64,000 bases of DNA, taken from NCBI GenBank assembly GCA_963824415.1, contig CAWGPM010000002.1, forward strand, positions 558,001 through 622,000, written 5' to 3'. Shown here one piece after another: positions 25,346 through 34,725 of the stretch. How positions within the stretch are numbered: position 1 is the stretch's first letter; the number at the start of each line of letters is the position of its first letter. The translations under genes were made by a program, and so were the position numbers. The notes under the pieces are model-generated. The model worked only from the letters and a program-made list of their open reading frames with translations, did no database searches and was not told the origin of the DNA. The DNA comes from JABDQA01 sp963824415 (GTDB taxonomy: Bacteria > Desulfobacterota > Desulfobulbia > Desulfobulbales > Desulfocapsaceae).

Positions 25346-25882
25346 ATGACTGAAATCTGGGAGCGGGATGCTCAAACACCCGATGAGTATCATAGCGTAG
25401 AGGCAATTCGCGGACGTGAATTTATTATCCGGTTGACGACCGGTGCAGACGTATTTCTGGCAATTCAGAAATTTGCCATCGATCATGATATCGAATTTGC
25501 CAAAATCCATGCCGCTTTTATGGGTGGGCTGCAGCCGGCAAAGTACCTGGTCTGGGCCCCGGATACCACCGATCCCGAGAACTGGCATAAAGAAGCCGTG
25601 GCCACCACGGCCAATCTGAGCATGGTTCTTGCTCTTGGCGGAATGATCCATACCCGACCGGGTAAGGATGGAAAGCCGGAACCGTTTCCGGCCATTCATT
25701 TTGTCGCCGGCGGCGCCTGGGACTGCCCGACTTTCGGCGGGCACCTGGAGCAGGGCAGCATCGTAAAAGGCGTCTTGGAATGCTTTATCACTGAAATTAA
25801 AGGGATCGAAACCCTTTCCCCGATTGAACGTGTGTATGTTGACGATGAGTATCCGGAGAACTGGTACAAGTCGATCAAATAA
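25346..25882 (+). CDS. PPC (DUF296) domain protein
   Basis: 178 residues with a strong AGAAGGAG. The central part matches the Plants-and-Prokaryotes-Conserved domain: GADVFLAIQKFAIDHDIE, AFMGGLQPAKYLVWAP, and the diagnostic GGHLEQGSIVKGVLECFI. The short bacterial forms are trimeric, often bind a metal through conserved His, and have no proven general function; in plants the domain sits in AT-hook DNA-binding proteins, but there is no AT-hook here. Followed by a terminator-like hairpin, so probably monocistronic. Confidence 0.85.
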   Translation: MTEIWERDAQTPDEYHSVEAIRGREFIIRLTTGADVFLAIQKFAIDHDIEFAKIHAAFMGGLQPAKYLVWAPDTTDPENWHKEAVATTANLSMVLALGGMIHTRPGKDGKPEPFPAIHFVAGGAWDCPTFGGHLEQGSIVKGVLECFITEIKGIETLSPIERVYVDDEYPENWYKSIK

Positions 25883-25907
25883 TCGACTTTAAAAGAGGCC
25901 TTTTCGG

Positions 25908-25945
25908 CACTGACAGGTCAAAAAGAAGAACAAGGCCTGTCAGTG
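25908..25945 (+). terminator. terminator-like hairpin after the PPC gene
   Basis: CACTGACAGG pairs with CCTGTCAGTG (ten perfect pairs) across an 18-base A-rich loop, followed by TTTA. Starts 25 bases after the stop codon. Confidence 0.6.
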
Positions 25946-26250
25946 TTTACGGGCTGAAATGGGCAAAAATCTCATTTGCTGGTGATTAACCCACCGTGTT
26001 GCTCAGCATACTCATTCCTTTGATGCGTCCGGATCTCAAGGAGACCTTGTACGATTAGGATTCTGCGGGATGCCTCCATAATTGAAGCCGATGTTCATGG
26101 CACCTGGGGTAATGGCGTCAGGTATTATGATTATGGTAATCGGGTATCTGTCGTCTCACCCCGGATTTGCCCATTTACTTTAACGGCGAACAATTTCGGC
26201 TTCATAAAGGCGGTCTTTTCCAGGGATAGCCCGTCATCTGCTTACGTGCA
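25946..26250. other. intergenic stretch before the glutathionylspermidine gene
   Basis: About 300 bases. One frame (about 26046-26250) stays open for some 67 codons up to a stop overlapping the next start, but has no initiation codon or ribosome binding site. It may be a worn gene fragment. Nothing else recognised. Confidence 0.3.
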
Positions 26251-28122
26251 ATGAATACAGAAAAATTTGGAACTGTTTTAGGGATCGCGCCAGGCGGTGT
26301 CCCCGTCTATTCTTCTGATTATTCGACCGCTAATGCGAAGGAATTTCCGAATCGCCAGGCATATCGGTCCTTTGTGGACGGCGTTTTCATGGGCTACAAA
26401 TGGCAGTGCGTCGAATTCGTCAGACGCTGGATTTACCTCAACAGCCGGTATGTTTTTGACGATGTGCCAATGGCTTATGATATTTTCCGCCTGCGCAATA
26501 TCAAGAAACTCAGCGATGGAAGTCAGTTGCCAATTCGTTCGTTCAGAAATGGGGCTTTGCGGCCGCCAGAGGCAGGCTGTTTTTTGATTTGGGACGCCGT
26601 GGGATATTTTGAAATCACGGGTCATGTCGCTGTTGTGACCGAGGTTGGCGATGCTTACATCCGCATTGCTGAACAGAATGTTGACAACAAAATGTGGCCC
26701 CCGGAACAGACCTTTTCAAGGCAGCTGAGCATCAGGAAAGCAGAAGACGGAGGGTATTGGATTGAACCCTGTCTCGAAAATACCTCAATCCTGGGTTGGG
26801 TTATACAAACCGAGGATGACACATATTCTGAAAATATTGAAGATATCGACATGGGGCTCTTCAGTCCGCTCGTCGATTCGATTGACGATACCGGGCAATC
26901 CAGCTTTGCTTGGATCGACACAAACGATCCGGCCGGAGCGGTCTATGTTGAAAACGCCGGTCACTCGCTCACAGGCGATTCTGCGAAGGCCCATAAATTC
27001 ATTTGTCTTTCCGATACGGCTTTTCTGGAATTAAAAAGGGCGACAAACGAACTTCATCATCTATTCATGCGCGCAACGGATTATGTTCTCCAGGATGAGC
27101 AGTTGTTAGAAAACTTTAACATTCCACCTGTGCTTTGGCCCCAGATCAGATTGTCATGGGATAACCGAAAAAACTCGATGATTAGCGGTCGATTTGACTT
27201 CAGCATCTGCGAAAATGGACTCAAGGTTTACGAATATAATGCTGATTCAGCTTCCTGTTATTTCGAAGCCGGCCGCCTGCAGGCAGCGTGGGCAGGGCAT
27301 TTCGGATGCACCGTTGGGCGCGATCCCGGGGAGCACCTGTTCAATTGCTTGGTTCAAGCCTGGAGAGCGCGAGGTATCAAAGATATTATCCACATAATGC
27401 AGGATTTAGACGTCGAAGAGACCTACCACGCCCTTTATATGAAAGAGGCCATGGAAAAAGCCGGGATCACGGTCAAGGTGTTGAAGGGGGTTGCCGATCT
27501 TCGCTGGAGTGACGGGACGGTTGTTGATTTCGAGGGTATTCCTATTGTACGGGTCTGGAAGACCTGGGCATGGGAAACAGTTCTCGATCAGTTTAGGGCC
27601 GAGATGGAAGAGCGCCAAGCCTCGGAGGATATCGATCCGGATTCTTTTCCTCGGCTTGTCGATGTTTTGTTGCGACCTGGAGTTCTGGTTCATGAGCCCC
27701 TCTGGACCCTGATTCCAAGCAACAAGGCGATTCTGCCGGTGATGTGGATGCTTTTTCCTGATCATCCTTACCTGTTGAACGCGCAATATGAACTTACGGA
27801 TGTTCTGAGAGAGAGCGGGTATGTGGAGAAGCCGATCGCTGGCCGCAGCGGTGAAAATATCGTGCTATCGGATACAACTGATGTTCTGTGTAAAACTGAT
27901 GGCCGGTTCGGGAATCGAAAACGTATTTATCAAGAATTGTTTAGTCTCCCGAAGATAGATCAGATGAATGTACAGATTTGCACTTTCACCGTTGCAGGCA
28001 CCTATGCCGGAGCCTGCGCCCGCGTCGACTCCTCTCCGGTTATCAGGGGTGGCAGCGATGTCATGCCGCTTCGGTTTGTATCAAATGATGAATATGACCG
28101 CATGAAGCAGAAAAGGGACTGA
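26251..28122 (+). CDS. gss: bifunctional glutathionylspermidine synthetase/amidase
   Basis: 623 residues, close to the E. coli enzyme (619). The N-terminal CHAP amidase has the nucleophile Cys in YKWQCVEFVRRW and His in ITGHVAVVTEV. The C-terminal ATP-grasp synthetase begins near 240 and shows DFSICENGLKVYEYNADSAS, then PLWTLIPSNKAILP and the terminal metal/ATP region. It joins spermidine to glutathione and hydrolyses the product, controlling the free polyamine and thiol pools. Presence implies the cell makes or imports glutathione and spermidine. No ribosome binding site stands out. Monocistronic. Confidence 0.93.
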   Translation: MNTEKFGTVLGIAPGGVPVYSSDYSTANAKEFPNRQAYRSFVDGVFMGYKWQCVEFVRRWIYLNSRYVFDDVPMAYDIFRLRNIKKLSDGSQLPIRSFRNGALRPPEAGCFLIWDAVGYFEITGHVAVVTEVGDAYIRIAEQNVDNKMWPPEQTFSRQLSIRKAEDGGYWIEPCLENTSILGWVIQTEDDTYSENIEDIDMGLFSPLVDSIDDTGQSSFAWIDTNDPAGAVYVENAGHSLTGDSAKAHKFICLSDTAFLELKRATNELHHLFMRATDYVLQDEQLLENFNIPPVLWPQIRLSWDNRKNSMISGRFDFSICENGLKVYEYNADSASCYFEAGRLQAAWAGHFGCTVGRDPGEHLFNCLVQAWRARGIKDIIHIMQDLDVEETYHALYMKEAMEKAGITVKVLKGVADLRWSDGTVVDFEGIPIVRVWKTWAWETVLDQFRAEMEERQASEDIDPDSFPRLVDVLLRPGVLVHEPLWTLIPSNKAILPVMWMLFPDHPYLLNAQYELTDVLRESGYVEKPIAGRSGENIVLSDTTDVLCKTDGRFGNRKRIYQELFSLPKIDQMNVQICTFTVAGTYAGACARVDSSPVIRGGSDVMPLRFVSNDEYDRMKQKRD

Positions 28123-28361
28123 CCTCACTATTTCATTGGATATCGGAGAAACAGGCAGGGTAAAATAAATCGCTGATTTTAGTGATCGTGCGGCCCGTCT
28201 AAATCTAGCTTTACTCATCTAAACAGCGAGGTCCAGCATCATGATAACCGCCAATTAGGACTTTTCTGATATGGAGAAAACTTCTTATTGCGGTATACTC
28301 AGCCAACACCGTCGTGGTATTCGTCTCTAGGTTAACTATCGAGAATTTTGGGGAGAGAGCC

Positions 28362-28580
28362 GTGGATTGGATGAATCAGTTAAAGCAGATCGGCTTCTTT
28401 TTGTTTACAGCCTGGGTGATGGGCGCAATCACCTATATACTGGCTATGGTCATATACAAATGGGCCGGAAATTTCGAAAATGGTGATTTTAAATTTTACG
28501 GGAAGTTGTTTGTAATAGGACTAGTCGCAACGTACTTCATCTTTTACTTTGAGCGGCCTTCAATCAACTTCCTTCGATAA
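28362..28580 (+). CDS. small two-helix membrane protein
   Basis: I choose the GTG at 28362 because GGGGAGAG precedes it, rather than the longer frame from 28314. The product, about 72 residues, has two hydrophobic segments (GFFLFTAWVMGAITYILAMV and FVIGLVATYFIFYF) separated by a charged loop (YKWAGNFENGDFKFYGK). Function unknown; no family recognised; alone between gss and an IS remnant. Confidence 0.55.
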   Translation: MDWMNQLKQIGFFLFTAWVMGAITYILAMVIYKWAGNFENGDFKFYGKLFVIGLVATYFIFYFERPSINFLR

Positions 28581-29027
28581 CAAGGGGTTCTTGATGCCCT
28601 GAATCAGCAAATCAGTCGATTCTAAAAAGACGCGTCTATAAGAGATGGTTGTATGTTCCCCGTCAGACCATGTGAGACAAAAACAAGACATGAATTAAGA
28701 GATACTCCGGGGTAGAATTTAACCCAAAGCAAGGAGTAGAAATCATGTCACACAAAGACAGCGCCGAATCTGTCGTTAGACAGATTCGGCGGAAGACCCG
28801 CCGGAAGTATTCAGCAGAAGATAAGTCAGAATCGTATTGGAAGGGCTGCGAGGTGAAAACAGCATTGCCGAATTGTGCCGTCGTGAAGATATTTACAAAC
28901 AATGCTAGCGCCGGTTGAATGAGGATCCACCCTGGCTTTATCTCTGCAAATACAGAAACATCACTTGTAAAGCAAGTCAGTTGTCAGCCTGGCAACCTCC
29001 GGCCCACGAGTGTGATCGACCCGCGCT
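28581..29027. other. intergenic region with insertion-sequence scar
   Basis: Contains the transposase remnant described separately. About 90 bases before it (TGTTCCCCGTCAGACCATGT at about 28655) look like the left end of an insertion sequence. The right part (28910-29027) carries no recognised element; no matching right end was found. Confidence 0.4.
28745..28908 (+). pseudogene. IS3-type transposase OrfA, N-terminal remnant
   Basis: Starts MSHKDSAESVVRQIRRKTRR then KYSAEDK. A small indel shifts the frame, after which RIVLEGLRGENSIAELCRRE and DIYKQC continue to a TAG at 28906. Both halves match the start of IS3-family OrfA proteins (helix-turn-helix part). Everything after the first 55 codons, and OrfB, is missing. 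A dead fragment. Confidence 0.75.
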
Positions 29028-30314
29028 ATGTGGGGTGAGAGTAGGGACCTAATCAAACCCATGAATAACCCTTTTGACGAGAAAAAAATAATGAACTCAG
29101 AGACATTTACTGTTGATGCTAACCGTCTTACCTTTGAATTGGCCGAATTGGGAAAAATCGGTTTGGCCGAAGATGGAGGATATTACAGAGAAGCGTTCTC
29201 CCAGGCAGATCTTGAAGGCAGAACCCTGGTTGAACAATTCATGGAAGACGCCGGTATGACTGTTACCCGCGACGCTGCCTGCAACTCTGTGGGCCGTTAC
29301 GACGGGGAAGATGATTCTCTTCCGCCCATAGTGGTTGGTTCGCACACAGACACCGTGCCATGCGGCGGCAACTACGACGGCGTGCTCGGCGTACTGTCCG
29401 GTATTGCTCTGGTTAGGACCCTCCATCGGGCAGGGACCAGACTGAAGCATCCTCTTGAGGTAATCAATTTTTCCGGGGAAGAAGCAGTGGCTCCGGGAGG
29501 AACCTTTGGCAGTCGGGTCATGACCGGCCATTTCGAAAAGGGGCTGCTTGAGCAGACGGTATACAGTGGTGAAACCTTCAGAGAGCTTTTGCAAAAGGCT
29601 GGAATCAACCTACTGAATCTCAGCACCATAGAGCGGGGAAAGGGGACCGTAGCCGCGTATGTGGAACTGCACATCGAACAGGGCGGCATCCTGGATGAGG
29701 ATGGCATTTCTATCGGTGTCGTCAACGGCATTGTGGGATTCAGGCGCTATCGACTTGTGTTTGCCGGGCGCGCCAACCATGCGGGCACAACGCCGATGGA
29801 TAAGAGAGATGATGCTCTGGTCAAGGCTGCCCGTTTTGTTCTTGGCGTAAAAGAAACAGCGGAAAAATACGGTATTGTGGGCACGGTCGGGACGTTGAAT
29901 GTCACCCCCGGAGCTCCCAACGTGATTCCGGGAAGTGTTGAGATTACTTTTGAATTGCGAGGTCTGGATGATTCTCTGATCGATCAGGCTCAGAGAGAAC
30001 TGGAGTCTTTGGCGGAGGAACTCACAGCCTCCTTCGACAAGTATTCCCACAAACCGCCAATCATCTCGGACGAAGTGATTGTTGCGGCTCTTGAAGAGGG
30101 CTGCCAGAGAGCAGAATTGGACTACATCGTAATGCCCAGCGGTGCCGGGCACGATGCCAATCTGATGGCGACAATATGTCCCGTGGCGATGCTCTTTGTG
30201 CCCAACAAGGATGGCGTCAGCCACTCCAAGGATGAATACGCTGCGCCCGAGGCCTGTGTAAACGGTGCCAATGCATTGCTGCAGGGGATAGTCGGGCTTG
30301 ACAGGCGCATATAA
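29028..30314 (+). CDS. N-carbamoyl amino-acid hydrolase / hydantoinase-carbamoylase family (M20) amidase
   Basis: 428 residues as drawn; the true start may be at 29061 or 29091 (MNSETFTVDANRLTFEL), since the first 20 residues look non-native and no start has a good ribosome binding site. Metal ligands: His in VVGSHTDTVP, Asp in NYDGVLGVLSG, Glu-Glu in INFSGEEAV, His in YVELHIEQGG and the C-terminal His in GVSHSKDEYAAPE. FRRYRLVFAGRANHAGTTPM is the dimerisation/substrate region. Relatives cleave N-carbamoyl-L-amino acids, ureidopropionate or allantoate. First gene of a run with a cyclic amidohydrolase, supporting a hydantoin, dihydropyrimidine or allantoin pathway. Confidence 0.9.
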   Translation: MWGESRDLIKPMNNPFDEKKIMNSETFTVDANRLTFELAELGKIGLAEDGGYYREAFSQADLEGRTLVEQFMEDAGMTVTRDAACNSVGRYDGEDDSLPPIVVGSHTDTVPCGGNYDGVLGVLSGIALVRTLHRAGTRLKHPLEVINFSGEEAVAPGGTFGSRVMTGHFEKGLLEQTVYSGETFRELLQKAGINLLNLSTIERGKGTVAAYVELHIEQGGILDEDGISIGVVNGIVGFRRYRLVFAGRANHAGTTPMDKRDDALVKAARFVLGVKETAEKYGIVGTVGTLNVTPGAPNVIPGSVEITFELRGLDDSLIDQAQRELESLAEELTASFDKYSHKPPIISDEVIVAALEEGCQRAELDYIVMPSGAGHDANLMATICPVAMLFVPNKDGVSHSKDEYAAPEACVNGANALLQGIVGLDRRI

Positions 30315-30350
30315 TTCTGCCCATAACCAGGGGCGAGAGGAGAACTACTC

Positions 30351-31721
30351 ATGACTTTTGATCTGCTGATAAAAAACGGCACGCTCGTTTCCGGCGAGGG
30401 TGAAAAACTGACGGATATTGCCGTACATGATGGCAAAGTAGCTGCGCTTCTGACCCCGGGTCAGGATATCGCTGCCCGGGAAATAATCGATGCCGTCGGG
30501 CTCCATGTCTTTCCCGGCATCATTGATGGCCATTGTCATATGCGGGATCCGGGCAGAATGGAAAGAGAGGATTTCTGGACGGGGACGCAGGCTGCGGCAG
30601 CCGGCGGCATCACTACGGTATGCGAAATGCCCATATCCATTCCTCCCGTGCACACCGCTGAAATCCTCAAACAGCGGGCAGAAACGGTGCAACCCAGGGC
30701 ACTTATCGATTTCGCTCTCTATGGCACCGCCGGTTTTGAAAATCTCGATGATATTCAGGGACTGGCCGATGCCGGTGCCGTTGCCTTTAAAACCTATCTC
30801 CACCCGGCGGAACCTGGCCGGGAGAAGGAGTTTACCGGCTTGATCTGTCCCGATTCCGGCAGCCAGTACCAGGCGATGGAGGCTGTCGCCAAAACGGGCC
30901 GTCGCCATTGTCTGCACTGTGAAACCAATGAGATGATCATCATGTTCACAGAAAAATTGAAAGCCAGCGGCAGGACCGATGGCCTCGTGCATACCCAAAG
31001 CCGGCCGGCCGTTTGTGAAGACAGCTCTGTCGCCCTTTCTCTTGCCATTGGAGCTGCAGTGGATGCCTCAATGGTGGTCTGTCATATGTCGAGCGCAGGT
31101 GCTGTTCAGCTGGTCAAAGAAGCCAAGGCACGCGGGGTGAATGTAATTGCAGAAACGTGCCCCACCTATATTTTTCTGTCCGATGAATACCTGACCAAAT
31201 ATGGGCCTTATGCGAAAAACAACCCCCCCCTTCGAGCAGAGGAAAACCGCCTGAAACTATGGGATTATATAAACGACGGAACCATTGACTATATTGCCAC
31301 CGACCATTCTCCGTGGAGGCCCGAATCCAAGGACGGAGGCATATTCACCGCCAATTCGGGAATTGCCAGCTTTGACATGTTCATGCCCCTGATGATCGAT
31401 GCGATTAACCGTGGTATTATCGGCTATGGCAGGGCTGCGGCCATGCTTAGTGAAAAGCCGGCTGAAGTTTTCATGCTCAAAGAGAAGGGTCATTTGCAGC
31501 CCGGCTATGATGCAGATTTTGTGCTGATAGATATGAACGGCGAGTTTGTTTTCGACATGAAAAAAAGCTACTCCAAGGCGGGAGAGACGATGCATATTTT
31601 CGACGGCATGAAACTTTCCGGCAAAATACTCTCAACCTGGGTCCGGGGCACCAAGGTCCATGAAAATGGCAGAACCGTTGCTCAAAGCGGCCACGGCAGG
31701 TTTCTGAAGCCCTCGCCATGA
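30351..31721 (+). CDS. cyclic amidohydrolase (dihydroorotase/allantoinase/hydantoinase family)
   Basis: 456 residues with GGAGAAC before the ATG. Metal site: HxH in IIDGHCHMRDPG, carboxylated-Lys candidate in VAFKTYLHP, His in CLHCET, His in VVCHMSSAG and Asp in YIATDHSPW. PGRMEREDFWTGTQAAAAGG is close to allantoinase and dihydroorotase. It should open a cyclic imide or ureide ring, whose N-carbamoyl product would be the substrate of the amidase encoded 36 bases upstream. Overlaps the next gene (ATGA), so co-translated with the AroM-like protein. Confidence 0.9.
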   Translation: MTFDLLIKNGTLVSGEGEKLTDIAVHDGKVAALLTPGQDIAAREIIDAVGLHVFPGIIDGHCHMRDPGRMEREDFWTGTQAAAAGGITTVCEMPISIPPVHTAEILKQRAETVQPRALIDFALYGTAGFENLDDIQGLADAGAVAFKTYLHPAEPGREKEFTGLICPDSGSQYQAMEAVAKTGRRHCLHCETNEMIIMFTEKLKASGRTDGLVHTQSRPAVCEDSSVALSLAIGAAVDASMVVCHMSSAGAVQLVKEAKARGVNVIAETCPTYIFLSDEYLTKYGPYAKNNPPLRAEENRLKLWDYINDGTIDYIATDHSPWRPESKDGGIFTANSGIASFDMFMPLMIDAINRGIIGYGRAAAMLSEKPAEVFMLKEKGHLQPGYDADFVLIDMNGEFVFDMKKSYSKAGETMHIFDGMKLSGKILSTWVRGTKVHENGRTVAQSGHGRFLKPSP

Positions 31722-32383
31722 TAGGTTTAATTACGCTCGGACACTCTCCCCGTCCAGATCATGAGGAGGTCTATGACGTGATTGCACCGGGAGTTCCCCG
31801 CACGCTGGTCGGGGCTCTCGATGTGCTGAGCTGCGATGAGGCCCGAAATCTTGAAGACCAGCAGGGGATTTCCCCACTGGTCTGCCTGCTCAGTGATAAA
31901 ACGACGGTTGAGATTCCGCTCCCCGTACTTTTTCCTTATATCGAGCATCAGGTGGAGATTCTGGCTGCGGCGGGCACTCGTTTTGCCGTTGTCCTCTGTT
32001 GCGGCGGCTTTCCCGTTTTCAATGCTCCCCTCAATGTGCTTCTCCCTGGCCTGATAATGCCTGCTCTGGTCAGAGCGACATATCCGCAGGGTAAGATCGG
32101 CATCATTGTGCCCAATCAGGCCCAGGAATCAGCCGCGGTCCAGCACTGGAAGGAGTCAGGGCTCGAGGTCACATCCGCGGTCGTTTCTCCCTACGAAGGC
32201 ATTGGTTTTAACCAGGCCGGCGAGAGATTCAGACGCCTGAATGCAGACCTTGTGGCTATTGACTGCATGGGCTTCAAAGAAGAGCACCGGGACAGGCTCA
32301 AGGACCTCTGCGGCTGCCCGGTATTATTGCCTACGACCACAGTCGCCCGGGTGGCACTGGAGATGTACGAGTCGTCAGTTTAA
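31718..32383 (+). CDS. AroM family protein, candidate hydantoin/amino-acid racemase
   Basis: 221 residues, length of E. coli AroM (function unknown). N-terminus MIGLITLGHSPRPD is the AroM signature. AroM resembles the Asp/Glu/hydantoin racemase superfamily, and two cysteines sit where the catalytic pair would be: Cys94 or 95 in VVLCCGGFP and Cys183 in VAIDCMGF. The four-base overlap with a cyclic amidohydrolase gene and position next to a carbamoylase and an aminotransferase match the place of hydantoin racemase in hydantoin operons. Function by context is inference. Confidence 0.8.
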   Translation: MIGLITLGHSPRPDHEEVYDVIAPGVPRTLVGALDVLSCDEARNLEDQQGISPLVCLLSDKTTVEIPLPVLFPYIEHQVEILAAAGTRFAVVLCCGGFPVFNAPLNVLLPGLIMPALVRATYPQGKIGIIVPNQAQESAAVQHWKESGLEVTSAVVSPYEGIGFNQAGERFRRLNADLVAIDCMGFKEEHRDRLKDLCGCPVLLPTTTVARVALEMYESSV

Positions 32384-32407
32384 TAAATACGATGGAAGGT
32401 GAAACCG

Positions 32408-33574
32408 ATGTATGACGCCCAAAGAATGAGCCGTATCCCTTTTTCGGGAATCCGGAAGGTTTTTGAAGAAGTACATAAAAGAACAGCCCAGGGACAGCAT
32501 ATTGTGAACCTGGGAATCGGCCGACCCGATTTCGATACTCCTCAAAATATCAAAGACGCGGCCAAAAAAGCCCTGGATGACGGACATGTCCACTATGCTT
32601 CCAATTACGGGATCGAGGAGTTGAGAAACGCCATCGCAGATAAATTCAAACAGGACAACGGTCTCGTTTTCGATCCCAACGGGGAGATCATGGTCACGGT
32701 GGGCGCCAATGAAGCGGTATTTCTGACCATGGTGGCTTTTATCAATCCCGGAGATGAGGTCCTGATTCCAGACCCCTGCTGGCCTCATTATGCCCCCAGT
32801 GTCGAACTGGTTGGTGGAACCCCTGTTCCTCTTCAGGTTTATGAAGACAATGGCTTCAACCCGGTGAGCAGGGATATTCATGATAAATGCAGTGAAAAAA
32901 CGAAATTGATCGTGGTAAATTCGCCCCAGAATCCAACGGGCGCCGTCTATTCAAAACAGACACTCGAAGAAATTGCAGACATTGCAATCGACAGGGATTT
33001 TATGGTGCTCTCGGATGAGATCTATGAGCATCTGATTTACGGTGGAGAAAAACACTACAGTATCGCAGCGTTTCCCGGGATGCGGGAAAGAACGGTGACC
33101 ATAAATGGCTTTTCCAAGAGCTATGCCATGACTGGCTGGCGGCTGGGATACGTGGGTGTGGACCGGAGCCTCATGTCCTCCATGGTAAAGGCCCATCAAT
33201 ACTCCACAAACTGTGTTTCGACCTTTTCCCAGTACGGCGCCACAGAGGCTCTGCTTGGTCCCCAGACCGATTTGCACAACATGGTGCAGGAGTTCTCTCG
33301 CAGACGGGACCTGGTGGTCCGCAGCCTCTCCTCAATGAAGCACATCAGCTTTGCCGAACCAAAAGGGGCATTTTATGTAATGGTTAATGTTTCCGGAACA
33401 GGTAAAGAAACAGAACAGGTTGCTGACGAACTGTTGGATGCAGGGGTGGCTGTGGTTCCCGGAACCAAATTAGGCGATTATGGTGTCGATTTTATTCGTC
33501 TGTCCTATGCCAATTCCTATGAAAATCTGGAACTGGCCATGACTCGGATGGCTGCATATTTCGACAGCCTGTAA
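32408..33574 (+). CDS. class I PLP aminotransferase
   Basis: 388 residues from the ATG at 32408 (GGAAGG upstream; a GTG at 32399 is the alternative). Fold-type I features: NLGIGRPDFDTP, VNSPQNPTGAVYSKQ, LSDEIYEHLIYGG, PLP Lys in INGFSKSYAMTGWRLGY, and the carboxylate-binding Arg in FIRLSYANS. Belongs to the aspartate/aromatic aminotransferase group. In this operon it would take the amino acid freed by the carbamoylase and pass its nitrogen to a keto acid. Confidence 0.92.
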   Translation: MYDAQRMSRIPFSGIRKVFEEVHKRTAQGQHIVNLGIGRPDFDTPQNIKDAAKKALDDGHVHYASNYGIEELRNAIADKFKQDNGLVFDPNGEIMVTVGANEAVFLTMVAFINPGDEVLIPDPCWPHYAPSVELVGGTPVPLQVYEDNGFNPVSRDIHDKCSEKTKLIVVNSPQNPTGAVYSKQTLEEIADIAIDRDFMVLSDEIYEHLIYGGEKHYSIAAFPGMRERTVTINGFSKSYAMTGWRLGYVGVDRSLMSSMVKAHQYSTNCVSTFSQYGATEALLGPQTDLHNMVQEFSRRRDLVVRSLSSMKHISFAEPKGAFYVMVNVSGTGKETEQVADELLDAGVAVVPGTKLGDYGVDFIRLSYANSYENLELAMTRMAAYFDSL

Positions 33575-33595
33575 ATCCAACTGGAGGGAAATACT

Positions 33596-34174
33596 ATGGA
33601 CCGTGATAAAATCAATCTGGGTCCGGACGTCAGAATCAATCCGATGGTAATCGGGCTGATCGGCAGTCAGGTCAACGGCAAGGCTAACTTTATCACGGTA
33701 GGACAGGTGTACCGGCTGAACATGTCACCCGCCTATATCGGGACCTCCATCCACCCCACCCATTATAGCGCTGGAGGAATAAGGGAGCATAAAGCCTTCA
33801 GTGTTAATATTCCCCATTCTGGAATGGCTGCTGTAACGGATTATTGCGGCATCGTCAGCGGCAGAAAACATGACAAATCCAAACTCTTCGATCTGTTTTA
33901 TGGAGAACTGGGAGAGGTGGCTCCGATGATCGTGGAGTGCCCCATGTGTTTTGAATGCAGGCTGGTGGATACCCTGGAGATGCCGAGCAATACCCTGTTT
34001 GTTGGGGAAGTTGTTGGAAGTTATTCGGAAAAACGCTTCATCAAGGACGGACACCCCGATGTCCAGGCGATGGATCCCCTCCTGTATACCGCCACCGACA
34101 AAAGGTACTGGTCCATTGGGTCTTATGTTGCCAAAGCCTATAAAGTCGGGGTCGGTTATGCCAAAAAGGATTGA
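33596..34174 (+). CDS. flavin reductase-like / flavoredoxin family protein
   Basis: 192 residues with GGAGGG before the ATG. FMN-binding split-barrel signs: NFITVGQVYRLNMSPAYIGT, SIHPTHYSAGGIREHKAFSV and VGEVVGSYSEKRFIKDG. Flavoredoxins of this size are common electron-transfer flavoproteins in sulfate reducers. It may supply reduced flavin or electrons to a reaction of the hydantoin/pyrimidine-type operon, though the partner is not identified. Confidence 0.85.
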   Translation: MDRDKINLGPDVRINPMVIGLIGSQVNGKANFITVGQVYRLNMSPAYIGTSIHPTHYSAGGIREHKAFSVNIPHSGMAAVTDYCGIVSGRKHDKSKLFDLFYGELGEVAPMIVECPMCFECRLVDTLEMPSNTLFVGEVVGSYSEKRFIKDGHPDVQAMDPLLYTATDKRYWSIGSYVAKAYKVGVGYAKKD

Positions 34175-34211
34175 ACTGGTGAGGGTCGACAATGAAACGC
34201 AGGGAAGATAA

Positions 34212-34622
34212 ATGATGCCAGGTAAACCGAAGCTTGCCATGAACAAAGCCGATAAGATGATCACTTTCATTTATTATCGAGATCTGGCTAAAGGTATTGA
34301 ATTCTATGAACATGTTCTCGGTTTCTCGCTGGCGATAGATCAGGGCTGGTGCAAAATTTACCAGGTTTCCGATTCGGGATACCTTGGTATCGTTGACGAA
34401 AAAAAAGGAATGCAGAACTGGCATGCGGACAAGTCGGTGCAAATCTGTATCCGGGTGCCGGACGTGATGGCCTGGTATGAATATTGTTCGAGCCTGCAGC
34501 TCGCGAATCAGTCCGAGCTCTTCGTCAGCGACGAACTGAAGATCAAAGCCTTCGTCTTCGATGACCCTGAGGGCTATCAGGTCGAATTTCAGGAAGCAAC
34601 GGCCAACGATCTGCTGCTCTGA
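34212..34622 (+). CDS. VOC (glyoxalase/dioxygenase) superfamily protein
   Basis: 136 residues. Paired beta-alpha-beta-beta-beta modules: FIYYRDLAKGIEFYEHVLGF at the N-terminus and AFVFDDPEGYQVEFQEA at the C-terminus, the latter with the Glu expected for a metal ligand. The His/Glu ligands of the first module are not clear, so it may be non-enzymatic (binding) or an isomerase. Last gene of the operon that begins at 29028. Confidence 0.8.
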   Translation: MMPGKPKLAMNKADKMITFIYYRDLAKGIEFYEHVLGFSLAIDQGWCKIYQVSDSGYLGIVDEKKGMQNWHADKSVQICIRVPDVMAWYEYCSSLQLANQSELFVSDELKIKAFVFDDPEGYQVEFQEATANDLLL

Positions 34623-34725
34623 AAAAAGCTGGAACTCTGGGATCTTGATATGCGGCGGGCAGCGGCAAATTACACTGCTGCTGCCAGAAAAGTGGTTCCA
34701 CCTAAATAAATGCGGGTCCGTGATA

